A stretch of 64,000 bases of DNA from BJGO01 sp964640655 (lineage in GTDB: Bacteria > Bacteroidota > Bacteroidia > Chitinophagales > UBA10324), in the NCBI GenBank assembly GCA_964640655.1, contig CAZXFT010000012.1, positions 1 through 64,000 of the forward strand, written 5' to 3'. The notes beneath the pieces are model-generated. The model did no database searches and was not told the origin of the DNA. It saw only the letters and a program-made list of their open reading frames with translations. How positions within the stretch are numbered: the stretch's first letter is position 1; the number at the start of each line of letters is the position of its first letter. Positions 46,690-54,205 of the stretch are shown here, piece by piece. The position numbers and the translations under genes are program-made.

Positions 46690-47127
46690 ATGTTTAACAA
46701 AAAGAACGATATGTCAGACAGCAACAACATTAAGACTCAGGTGACCAATGGCCCCATTCTAAACATCATTGGCTCAGGCACTCGTATTGAAGGTGCCATA
46801 GTTTGTGATGGCGACATCCGCGTTGATGGCTCTGTAAAAGGAACTATCACCAGCAAAGCAAAAATTGTCATAGGCCCAACCGGCTCTGTGGAGGGTGATT
46901 TGTTTTGTGAAAATGCTGACGTAAGTGGTAAAATTTTTGGTTCAATTGAAGTAACCGAACTGTTGTTTATGAAGTCAACCTCATATCTTGAAGGTGATAT
47001 CACGACAACCAAATTTGTAGTGGAAGCAGGCGCCAAGTTCAACGGTAACTGCCGCATGGGGGTTAAAGAAATTAAGCCTAACGAAAAACCAAATACCGCG
47101 CAGGTTAAGCAAAAAGAAGCGGTATGA
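46690..47127 (+). CDS. Bactofilin (polymer-forming cytoskeletal protein)
   Basis: 145 residues. A short polar N-terminal tail is followed by the bactofilin beta-helix (about 20-120) with repeating GxIxxDGDIRVDGSVKG and IGPTGSVEGDLFCENADVSG turns, then a disordered Lys-rich end. Bactofilins self-assemble without nucleotide at the inner membrane and can position wall hydrolases. It follows the M23 peptidase directly and its 3' end overlaps atpZ by 4 bp. Confidence 0.92.
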   Translation: MFNKKNDMSDSNNIKTQVTNGPILNIIGSGTRIEGAIVCDGDIRVDGSVKGTITSKAKIVIGPTGSVEGDLFCENADVSGKIFGSIEVTELLFMKSTSYLEGDITTTKFVVEAGAKFNGNCRMGVKEIKPNEKPNTAQVKQKEAV

Positions 47128-47312
47128 AGAACGAGTGGATGAAATATTCATCACTCGCATTTCAAATCGTTGGTACTATGATTGCCGGCATTGCCGGTGG
47201 TTACTATCTTGATAAATACTTAAACACTTCTCCTGTCTTTTTGATGTCTTTGTTGATTATTGCGGTTATTGCCGTGCTCGTGATTATTATTAAAACTTCT
47301 TCAAAACCCTGA
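47124..47312 (+). CDS. atpZ: AtpZ/AtpI-family small membrane protein
   Basis: 62 residues with two membrane helices. FQIVGTMIAGIAGGYYLDKYL carries the conserved GxxxGxxLD-type pattern of AtpZ, an F-ATP-synthase assembly factor. Its start overlaps the bactofilin stop (ATGA). In other Bacteroidota this gene usually leads into the F0 subunit genes; here it does not. Confidence 0.8.
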   Translation: MKNEWMKYSSLAFQIVGTMIAGIAGGYYLDKYLNTSPVFLMSLLIIAVIAVLVIIIKTSSKP

Positions 47313-47696
47313 ATGTCGTTTTATATCCGCTTACTGTTATTGTGTTTAGTATTGGTAGCAATATGTGCAATTGTTCAATTCAGCAATAGCAGTTCATTCA
47401 TAAATACTTTTGCTTATAGCAGCATAGCCTTTTTTGCTATAGTAACTGCGTTGATTCATTTCATTGCTCGGCGCAGTATTGCCGGTAACAATCATCGCCG
47501 CTTCAGTACAGCTATTATGGGTGGTATGACAATCAAACTTTTTTCCTCTGCATTATTTGTGCTCATTTACTCATTATTCAAAAAACCGGAGAGCATTATC
47601 ATTATCATTCCCTTTTTTATTTTCTACATCAGCTTCACTGTTCTTGAAGTGATGGAGTTTATGCGCTTGAATAAAATGCTTCAAGAGAAAAAATAA
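47313..47696 (+). CDS. Four-helix membrane protein, probably the ATP-synthase-operon hypothetical
   Basis: 127 residues with four predicted membrane helices (about 5-20, 30-50, 68-88, 95-112). It starts with the ATG directly abutting the atpZ stop. The size, helix count and position after bactofilin-atpZ suggest the AtpI-like hypothetical that precedes atpB in many Bacteroidota. No atpB follows. No catalytic motif is visible. Confidence 0.65.
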   Translation: MSFYIRLLLLCLVLVAICAIVQFSNSSSFINTFAYSSIAFFAIVTALIHFIARRSIAGNNHRRFSTAIMGGMTIKLFSSALFVLIYSLFKKPESIIIIIPFFIFYISFTVLEVMEFMRLNKMLQEKK

Positions 47697-47706
47697 TCAA
47701 TTAAAA

Positions 47707-48363
47707 GTGACACGCGAAGAACATTTGAGAATGATGCTCAGTAATAAGTTGATGCAGTATGTTCCCGAAGCAACAATTCCCCTGATAGTCAACTGGATGA
47801 TGGAGTATAAAATTCATCTTACACTAACCCCGCAACGAAGCAGTAAGTATGGTGATTACCGGCATCCACACGGTAATAAAGGTCATCGAATCTCAGTCAA
47901 TAAGAATTTGAACCGCTTTGCATTTCTGATTACATTGGTTCACGAAGTGGCTCACCTAAAATGCTGGATGAAACATAGAAATTCTGTTGCGGCACACGGG
48001 CAGGAGTGGAAAATGATATTTACTCAATTGTTAATTCCGTTTATTGAGTTACATATTTTCCCTGACGATGTCAAATCAGCATTAATCAAGTATGCACAAT
48101 CTCCGGCGGCATCGACGTGTTCCGATGAAAGATTAATGCGTGCTCTGGCCAATTATAACAGAATTAAATTACCACGTGTTGAAGAACTTGCCGAAGAAGC
48201 CTTATTTAGAACCATCAATGGTAGACTTTTTCAAAAAGGTGAGGTTATTCGTAAACGTATTCGCTGTGTTGAAGTTCATACCAAACGTACATTTCTGTTT
48301 CATCCATTAGCTGAGGTTGTTCCAAACGAAAATTTTGAGATTTGGATTAAGACTCAAGATTGA
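47707..48363 (+). CDS. SprT-like zinc metallopeptidase domain protein
   Basis: 218 residues. The HExxH motif is LVHEVAHLKCW near residue 79, with a later HGQEWK supplying the third ligand His, the SprT arrangement. A region of about 80 residues after it has KRIRCVEVHTKRTFLFHPLAEV, but only a single Cys, so the usual C-terminal zinc ribbon is absent. Start GTG 47707. Its stop overlaps the -33 element of the tyrS promoter. The function of bacterial SprT proteins is poorly known. Confidence 0.75.
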   Translation: MTREEHLRMMLSNKLMQYVPEATIPLIVNWMMEYKIHLTLTPQRSSKYGDYRHPHGNKGHRISVNKNLNRFAFLITLVHEVAHLKCWMKHRNSVAAHGQEWKMIFTQLLIPFIELHIFPDDVKSALIKYAQSPAASTCSDERLMRALANYNRIKLPRVEELAEEALFRTINGRLFQKGEVIRKRIRCVEVHTKRTFLFHPLAEVVPNENFEIWIKTQD

Positions 48364-48387
48364 ACGATTTCAATTTCTCTACATTTG
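48360..48387 (+). promoter_or_regulatory. Bacteroidota-type promoter of tyrS, very close to the start codon
   Basis: TTG at 48360-48362, a 17-base spacer and TACATTTG at 48380-48387. The ATG of tyrS is at 48395, so a transcript starting at the usual distance would have almost no leader. Confidence 0.65.
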
Positions 48388-48394
48388 CGATGCT

Positions 48395-49681
48395 ATGAGC
48401 ACAAACCCTTTTATTGAAGAACTGCGTTGGCGCGGTATGCTGCACGAATTGACACCAGGTGTAGAGGAGCAACTTAACAAAGAATGCACTGCTGGCTATG
48501 TAGGTTTCGACCCTACATCAGATTCACTGGGCATTGGCAATCTTGTTCCAATACTTTTGCTTAAACATTTACAGCGTCATGGACACAAACCCATAGCCTT
48601 AGTTGGTGGTGCTACCGGTATGATTGGTGATCCTTCGGGTAAGTCGGCTGAAAGAAATTTGTTGAGTGAAGAACAAATTAAGTATAATGTAGAATGCCAG
48701 AAGAAACAACTTCAAAAGTTTTTAAAGTTTGGTGAAGGTAAAACCGATGCGGAGATGGTGAACAACTACGATTGGTTTAGGGAGATGGGCTTTCTGCAAT
48801 TTTTACGTGATGTTGGCAAGCACATCACCATCAGTTATATGATAGCAAAAGATTCGGTTCAAAACCGTCTCGAGACCGGCATTTCTTTCACTGAATTTTC
48901 TTACCAGTTGCTTCAGGGTTATGATTATTATGTATTACATCAAAATAAAAATGTTCGCTTACAGTTAGGTGGTTCCGATCAATGGGGTAATATGACGACA
49001 GGAACCGAACTGATTCGTCGCAAATGCGGCGGTGATGCATATGCAATTACCTGCCCTTTGATAACTAAAGCTGATGGAACAAAATTCGGTAAAACTGAAA
49101 GTGGCAACATTTTTCTTGACCCTAAAAAAACATCACCGTATAAATTTTATCAGTATTGGTTGAATGCCGCAGATGAAGATGCATTGCGTTATCTGAAAAC
49201 ATTTACTTTCCTCACACAGGAGTCTATCAATCAATGTGCTGCTGAACATCAGGCTGCACCGCATACCCGTGCTATGCAGAAATTACTTGCCCGCGAAATA
49301 ACCACATTAGTTCATTCAGCGGCAGATTATGAATTTGCTGTTAAGGCATCGGAGATTTTATTTGGACAAAGCACTGCTGAAGCATTAATGAATTTTAGCA
49401 ATGCAGAGTTTGAGCAGATTTTTGAAGGTGTTCCATCAGCCAAAATATCAAGATCAGACCTGCATACTGGTATGGATGTACTTGAACTGCTAGCCGAGAA
49501 AACCGGGTTTCAACCTTCGCGCGGCGAAGCACGTCGAGGTATCCAAGGTAAAGGAATCAGCATCAACAAAAAAATTGTTGAAGCAGTGGATACCAAAGTG
49601 CATACTGATATGCTGATCAATAACCGTTACCTGCTGTTACAGAAAGGGAAGAAAGCTTATTTCCTAGTAGTCGTGGAATAA
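48395..49681 (+). CDS. tyrS: Tyrosyl-tRNA synthetase
   Basis: 428 residues from ATG 48395; a longer frame to 48317 would pass through the promoter. GFDPTSDSLGIGNLVPI holds the HIGH-equivalent signature, and the KMSKS-equivalent is KFGKT as in the classic bacterial TyrS. YDYYVLHQN and GGSDQWGN bind tyrosine and ATP. A C-terminal S4-like domain (about 360-428) includes SRGEARRGIQGKGISIN. Its stop abuts the convergent plsC gene with no spacer. Confidence 0.96.
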   Translation: MSTNPFIEELRWRGMLHELTPGVEEQLNKECTAGYVGFDPTSDSLGIGNLVPILLLKHLQRHGHKPIALVGGATGMIGDPSGKSAERNLLSEEQIKYNVECQKKQLQKFLKFGEGKTDAEMVNNYDWFREMGFLQFLRDVGKHITISYMIAKDSVQNRLETGISFTEFSYQLLQGYDYYVLHQNKNVRLQLGGSDQWGNMTTGTELIRRKCGGDAYAITCPLITKADGTKFGKTESGNIFLDPKKTSPYKFYQYWLNAADEDALRYLKTFTFLTQESINQCAAEHQAAPHTRAMQKLLAREITTLVHSAADYEFAVKASEILFGQSTAEALMNFSNAEFEQIFEGVPSAKISRSDLHTGMDVLELLAEKTGFQPSRGEARRGIQGKGISINKKIVEAVDTKVHTDMLINNRYLLLQKGKKAYFLVVVE

Positions 49682-50428
49682 CTATTTCATGTTCCAGTGA
49701 TGTGCTAACTCGGCATTTATCACTTTGTAAGTTTTTTCTTTCAGTTGATCTAAATCAGCTATGGTCATACCTGTAGTATCAATAGGCTCATGTACCACAA
49801 TACGCAATCTGCCGGGCTTTCCATAAATTTTTTTGTCAACATACAGTCGATTCCAGTTGTCAACAAAGGTTACAGGTAATACAGGAGTTTGTTTTTCGAT
49901 TGCCAGCTTGAATGGTCCGTTTTTAAAGCGTAAGAGATGTGGAGGATGCGCACCTATAGTGCCTTCAGGAAAAATCACCAAAGAAAAGTTGTTGTCAATG
50001 CTTTCTTCTGACTGTTTGATGGCTTTGTAAGCTGCAGCTTTATTTCCCCTGTCAACTGGTATGTCTATGGTTTTAAAAAAAATATTGAAAATCGGAATAT
50101 AGCTCAGTTCCACCTTAGCCATAAAGCGAATGTTGTAATGACCTATAAGCACAGCCGTTGGTATATCCAGATAGGAAAAATGATTTGGACAAATGATGTA
50201 GGGTTTATTTTTCTTAGGCTTATAACGATATTCAACACGATAGGTCAACCCTGTTAAAAAGAAAACAGCTCTGGCCCATAGCTCGCGCAGTTGATTGGCT
50301 TTTGAAAAATGTTTATCATTTCTCAAAAAAATCAGAAAAAATGGATAGCATAGAAAGAAGAACAGGATAAATACAAAGAAGTAATAGTAACCCCACAATA
50401 CTTTAAACGGATAACTGAAAGACTTCAT
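49682..50428 (-). CDS. plsC: 1-acyl-glycerol-3-phosphate acyltransferase (PlsC family)
   Basis: 248 residues. An N-terminal hydrophobic helix pair (about 10-30) anchors it in the inner membrane. The catalytic H-x4-D is in CPNHFSYLDIP, and motif III FPEGTIG binds the glycerol phosphate. It acylates lysophosphatidic acid in phospholipid synthesis. The last codon ends at 49682, directly against the tyrS stop at 49681, with no room for a terminator. Confidence 0.9.
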   Translation of the reverse strand: MKSFSYPFKVLWGYYYFFVFILFFFLCYPFFLIFLRNDKHFSKANQLRELWARAVFFLTGLTYRVEYRYKPKKNKPYIICPNHFSYLDIPTAVLIGHYNIRFMAKVELSYIPIFNIFFKTIDIPVDRGNKAAAYKAIKQSEESIDNNFSLVIFPEGTIGAHPPHLLRFKNGPFKLAIEKQTPVLPVTFVDNWNRLYVDKKIYGKPGRLRIVVHEPIDTTGMTIADLDQLKEKTYKVINAELAHHWNMK

Positions 50429-50506
50429 GCGCTAAAAATAAGAGGACAACTATATAATTATGATTTCTTATAACCCAGGTCTTAACAGGTATGTGTTTGA
50501 ATAAAC

Positions 50507-50514
50507 TATTTTTG
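50507..50514 (+). promoter_or_regulatory. Candidate -7 element TATTTTTG next to the trpS start
   Basis: It matches TAnnTTTG and ends 8 bp before the ATG at 50523. No TTG lies at 17-23 bases upstream. Confidence 0.4.
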
Positions 50515-50522
50515 CCAGCTAT

Positions 50523-51518
50523 ATGGAAACAGTAGTCAGTGGAATTAGGCCAACAGGACATTTACATCTGGGCAATTACTTTGGAGCTGTGCGCAATTTT
50601 ATACGCATGCAAAATGATTTTAACTGTTACTTCTTTGTAGCGGATTATCATTCGCTTACCACTCATCCACACCCTGAACACTTGCAAAATTCAGTGAGAA
50701 GCGTACTGGCGGAATATTTAGCTTGCGGCTTAGACCCTGAAAAGTGTACATTATACATTCAAAGTGACTTACCCGAAACAGCTGAATTATACTTGCTGCT
50801 CAATATGCTTAGCTATGTCGGTGAGTTGGAGCGTTGCACCTCTTTTAAGGATAAAATACGTCAGCATCCTGATAACATTAACGCGGGACTTCTCACCTAC
50901 CCCGTTCTAATGGCTGCCGATATCTTAATTCACAAAGCCATGAAAGTACCTGTTGGCAAAGATCAGGAACAACACCTCGAAATGGCTCGCAACTTTGCTC
51001 AGCGCTTCAATTACATGTATGGTTCAGAATTATTTCCACTACCTGTTGCTTTTAACTATTCCGATAATCTGATAAAAGTTCCCGGACTTGACGGAAGCGG
51101 TAAGATGGGAAAGAGTGAAGGTGAAGGCAATGCCATTTTTATTACTGATGATGATGCAACAATTAAAAAGAAAGTGATGCGTGCTGTAACCGATAGTGGA
51201 CCTACTGCTCCCGACTCAGAAAAACCGGAAGCTATCAAGAACATATTCACATTAATGAGTCTTGTATCGAAACCGGATGTGTTACAAGAATTTGATGCGG
51301 CATACAATAACTGTACTATTCGCTATGGAGATATGAAAAAGAAATTGACAGAGGACATGATATCTTTCATCACACCCATTCGTGAGCGTGTACAACAAAT
51401 AGAAGCTGATGATGAATTATTGAAACGGGTAACAGAACTTGGAAAAGAAAAAGCTAAAGACAGTGCACGTAGAACTTTAATTGAAGTGCGCGGATTAATT
51501 GGGATGAGGGGATATTAA
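50523..51518 (+). CDS. trpS: Tryptophanyl-tRNA synthetase
   Basis: 331 residues. The HIGH-type signature is GHLHLGNYFGAV near the N-terminus and the KMSKS equivalent is KMGKSEGEG near residue 197. PVGKDQEQHLEMARN is the tryptophan-pocket region. It charges tRNA-Trp. Its TAA stop shares TTAA with the stop of the convergent DUF4159 gene. Confidence 0.96.
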   Translation: METVVSGIRPTGHLHLGNYFGAVRNFIRMQNDFNCYFFVADYHSLTTHPHPEHLQNSVRSVLAEYLACGLDPEKCTLYIQSDLPETAELYLLLNMLSYVGELERCTSFKDKIRQHPDNINAGLLTYPVLMAADILIHKAMKVPVGKDQEQHLEMARNFAQRFNYMYGSELFPLPVAFNYSDNLIKVPGLDGSGKMGKSEGEGNAIFITDDDATIKKKVMRAVTDSGPTAPDSEKPEAIKNIFTLMSLVSKPDVLQEFDAAYNNCTIRYGDMKKKLTEDMISFITPIRERVQQIEADDELLKRVTELGKEKAKDSARRTLIEVRGLIGMRGY

Positions 51519-52189
51519 GACTTCTCTTCCTTCATCGTAAATACATACTGAATAATATTGGCTCCCATTTGTAATGCCTTAGTACGTTTTTCTTCAGGGT
51601 CATTATGTACGTCATCCCAACCATCACCTAGGTCCGTTTCAGTATTATAGAAGCATATCAAACGACCTTCATAGATCAATCCATAACCGCGTGGAGGTTT
51701 TCCATCGTGCTCATGAATCTTAGGCATACCATTCGGGAAATTATATTTCTGATGATAGATAGGATGAGAAAATGGCAATTCTATGAACTCTAGTTCAGGA
51801 AATATTTTTTTAAAAGCAGGACGTACATAAGGATCTAAACCATAATCGTCGTTCAAGATTAAAAAGCCTCCACCGATAAGATAATCACGCATGTTAGCAG
51901 CTTCTGAATCAGTAAAAACCAAATTACCGTGACCGGTAACATATACAATAGGATAGTTGAAAATATCGCTGCTGCCACTTTCAATGGTTGCATATTCGGA
52001 GTTGAAGTTGGTTCCCAGATTTTTATTGCAAAATGTTGCAAGGTTCTTTAATGAATTAACATCGTTATACCAGTCGCCACCACCGCTGTATTTGAGCAAG
52101 GCAAACTTGAGCGTTCCTTCGCGATTAATTGCATTACCCAATAACAAACCTGATGTAAGAATAGCAAAAAAGAAAAACACCTTTTTCAT
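51515..52189 (-). CDS. DUF4159-family secreted protein
   Basis: 224 residues with an N-terminal signal (FFFFAILTSGLLLGNA). The sequence LKYSGGGDWYNDVNSLKNLA, the GHGNLVFTD segment and GGFLILNDDYGLDP, LICFYNTETDLGDGWDD form the DUF4159 pattern, a Rossmann-like fold seen in Bacteroidota and other phyla; the role is unknown. It is downstream of rsmE by 33 bp. A TAGTTTTG element (minus strand 52204-52197) ends 7 bp before its ATG. Confidence 0.8.
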   Translation of the reverse strand: MKKVFFFFAILTSGLLLGNAINREGTLKFALLKYSGGGDWYNDVNSLKNLATFCNKNLGTNFNSEYATIESGSSDIFNYPIVYVTGHGNLVFTDSEAANMRDYLIGGGFLILNDDYGLDPYVRPAFKKIFPELEFIELPFSHPIYHQKYNFPNGMPKIHEHDGKPPRGYGLIYEGRLICFYNTETDLGDGWDDVHNDPEEKRTKALQMGANIIQYVFTMKEEKS

Positions 52190-52196
52190 AATGAAA

Positions 52197-52204
52197 CAAA
52201 ACTA
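52197..52204 (-). promoter_or_regulatory. Candidate -7 element TAGTTTTG before the DUF4159 gene
   Basis: A minus-strand match to TAnnTTTG, 7 bp before the start codon at 52189, with no upstream TTG at standard spacing. Confidence 0.35.
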
Positions 52205-52222
52205 CACAAACGAAATGCTTAC

Positions 52223-52915
52223 TTAATTATTGATTCCCAACAAAACCGCTGCATAAATAGCAGCAGTTTCAGTTCGCAATACTCTAGATCCCAGACTCAC
52301 CGCCTCATAACCGTGGTTCAGTATCTGTTTCATCTCATCTTCTGTAAAATCGCCTTCCGGGCCTATCAGTATACAGGTTGATTCTTGAGTCACAGATATA
52401 TCCGACAACGATGAAGGTTTGTCCTGTGACAAGGCTGCCACATATTTTCTGCTAACTTCTGTTTGCTTAATAAACGAATCCAGCTTTATCAATGGATGAA
52501 GTACAGGTATAAATAAATTACGCGACTGTTTCACAGCAGCTACAGCTCGCATCATTAGTTTTTCCATATTTATTTTATCACGCTCGCACCTCGTAGTTCT
52601 TATAAATGTAATTTCTGTCACCCCCAACTCAGTCAACTTCTCAATCATAAACTCTAAACGGTCCATACTCTTGACAGGTACTACAGCAATATGTATACGA
52701 TGGTTGATGTCCTGATGCATCACATGCTGAACAATAACTACGTCTGTCTTCTTCTTACTTACCGAGATCAGGCAGCATTGGTAAAGGTTTCCGCAACCAT
52801 CGGTAATATGTATCATGTCCCCTACTACATGCCGCATTACGTGTATGCAATGGTGTGCCTCGCTTTCGGGCAATGATGATTCTGAACTTATATGGGGGTG
52901 AAAATAAATTTCCAT
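52223..52915 (-). CDS. rsmE: 16S rRNA (uracil-1498-N3)-methyltransferase
   Basis: 230 residues. The N-terminal PUA-like domain (ESEAHHCIHVMRHVVGDMI) and the C-terminal SPOUT domain with the deep-knot motifs LIGPEGDFTEDE and VSLGSRVLRTETAA identify RsmE, which methylates U1498 of 16S rRNA using S-adenosylmethionine. It starts directly after the SRAP gene stop, so the two are an operon. Confidence 0.95.
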   Translation of the reverse strand: MEIYFHPHISSESSLPESEAHHCIHVMRHVVGDMIHITDGCGNLYQCCLISVSKKKTDVVIVQHVMHQDINHRIHIAVVPVKSMDRLEFMIEKLTELGVTEITFIRTTRCERDKINMEKLMMRAVAAVKQSRNLFIPVLHPLIKLDSFIKQTEVSRKYVAALSQDKPSSLSDISVTQESTCILIGPEGDFTEDEMKQILNHGYEAVSLGSRVLRTETAAIYAAVLLGINN

Positions 52916-53635
52916 TCAATCTTTCAATTCTTCATAATAAAAAGGACTTAATATTTCAGGCACATTGCTGTTTTCGGTATGAGAGGTAATCAGTTTGCTG
53001 ATACTATATGCCTGCATATCAAGTGGATCATACGGTTGTATGATTTCATAAAATCTATCCTTACTCATTTCTTTTTGCAGCCATTCTTTCTCTTCTTGTT
53101 TTTTCAGAATGGCAGGCATACGTTTCTTGCTATTGTGGATTTTTTCCATCAAGGTGTTAGCAGGAGTGGTAAGAACTGTAAAAGTATGCAGTATCTCACC
53201 AGTTTGTATATCAGTGAATGTATCGTATAACCCCCCCATAGCAAAAAGTTCGCGTGATTTTAGGGAGATGAAGTATGGATATTTCTTTTTGCCTATAGTA
53301 CGCCATTCAAAAAATCCGCTAGTCAACACAAGGCATCGTTTGCGTTTGATGCAATGCTTAAAACTTGGTTTTTCAAAAACTGTTTCGGACACGGCATTGA
53401 GCGTATGAATGCGCAGTTCGTTCGCTGTATCCATATTTTTGCACCAGAATGGAATCAGTCCCCAGTGATACAACTGTATTAACTCCGGGTGTTCTGAGGT
53501 AACAACCGGCCAGCGAAGAAAAGTAAAACCATTACCATGAAAAACAGGATGATATTCGTGTGGCTCTGCAAAGTGCGCATCAAATGCTGCTTCCAATTCC
53601 TCGCGCGATTTGGTAACTGTGCTGTGGTAACACAT
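52916..53635 (-). CDS. SRAP-domain protein (YedK/HMCES family)
   Basis: 239 residues. Cys-2 (MCYHS) is the catalytic residue that forms a thiazolidine cross-link with abasic sites in single-stranded DNA. SGFFEWRTIGKKKYPYFI holds the conserved Glu, TTPANTLMEKIHNSKKRMPAIL the conserved His. All key residues are present. Members protect abasic sites at stalled forks. The start is divergent from the GNAT gene, with a near-consensus CACATTTG just before it. It is followed directly by rsmE. Confidence 0.92.
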   Translation of the reverse strand: MCYHSTVTKSREELEAAFDAHFAEPHEYHPVFHGNGFTFLRWPVVTSEHPELIQLYHWGLIPFWCKNMDTANELRIHTLNAVSETVFEKPSFKHCIKRKRCLVLTSGFFEWRTIGKKKYPYFISLKSRELFAMGGLYDTFTDIQTGEILHTFTVLTTPANTLMEKIHNSKKRMPAILKKQEEKEWLQKEMSKDRFYEIIQPYDPLDMQAYSISKLITSHTENSNVPEILSPFYYEELKD

Positions 53636-53706
53636 AAATGCAAATGTGCAGAATATTGATGTATGATGCTGCTCAAATGTGTTCCCGCAAAAAGATTATG
53701 CTCCGC

Positions 53707-53714
53707 TACATTTG
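53707..53714 (+). promoter_or_regulatory. Candidate -7 element TACATTTG next to the GNAT start
   Basis: A TAnnTTTG match ending 5 bp before the ATG at 53720. No TTG lies at standard upstream spacing. Confidence 0.4.
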
Positions 53715-53719
53715 CAGTT

Positions 53720-54205
53720 ATGGTTACTATTCGTGAGGCAAAGAAAGAGGATGCCGCAGCAATGATGCGACTCATCAGAGAGTTGGCTGAATATGAACGT
53801 GCACCACAAGAAGTAACAAATACTGTTGACCAACTGACAGAAGATGGATGGGGAAAGGATGGTGCACAGTTCAAATGTTTTATTGCCGAGGAAGACAAGC
53901 ATATTATCGGTATGGCATTGTTCCATAAAGCGTACTCCACATGGAAAGGTCAATACATATATCTGGATGATTTAATCATAGAGGAATCATCAAGGGGAAA
54001 GGGAATTGGCAAGATGTTGTTCAACCGTTTGATTCAATATTGTGATGAAACTAAAGCCAATCAACTGCGCTGGCATGTATTGAACTGGAACGAACCTGCC
54101 ATCAAGTTTTATGAAAAATATAATTCTTCACTGGATTCCGAATGGATAACCGGAAAAATACACCCGCATCAGTTTAGTATTATTGATACAAATATGAAAG
54201 AATGA
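53720..54205 (+). CDS. GNAT-family N-acetyltransferase (diamine acetyltransferase-like)
   Basis: 161 residues from ATG 53720; a frame to 53663 adds 19 unlikely residues. IREAKKEDAAAMMRLIRELAEYE starts the GNAT fold, YIYLDDLIIEESSRGKGIGKMLF is the acetyl-CoA motif A (RGKGIG), and HVLNWNEPAIKFYEKY is motif B. The length and the start resemble spermidine/spermine-type acetyltransferases; the acceptor is inferred. It overlaps the aspartate kinase start by 4 bp. Confidence 0.87.
   Translation: MVTIREAKKEDAAAMMRLIRELAEYERAPQEVTNTVDQLTEDGWGKDGAQFKCFIAEEDKHIIGMALFHKAYSTWKGQYIYLDDLIIEESSRGKGIGKMLFNRLIQYCDETKANQLRWHVLNWNEPAIKFYEKYNSSLDSEWITGKIHPHQFSIIDTNMKE

Noticed and set aside
53479..53940. 153-codon minus-strand frame across the SRAP-GNAT divergent region
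   Set aside because: It overlaps two better-supported genes and both their start regions.
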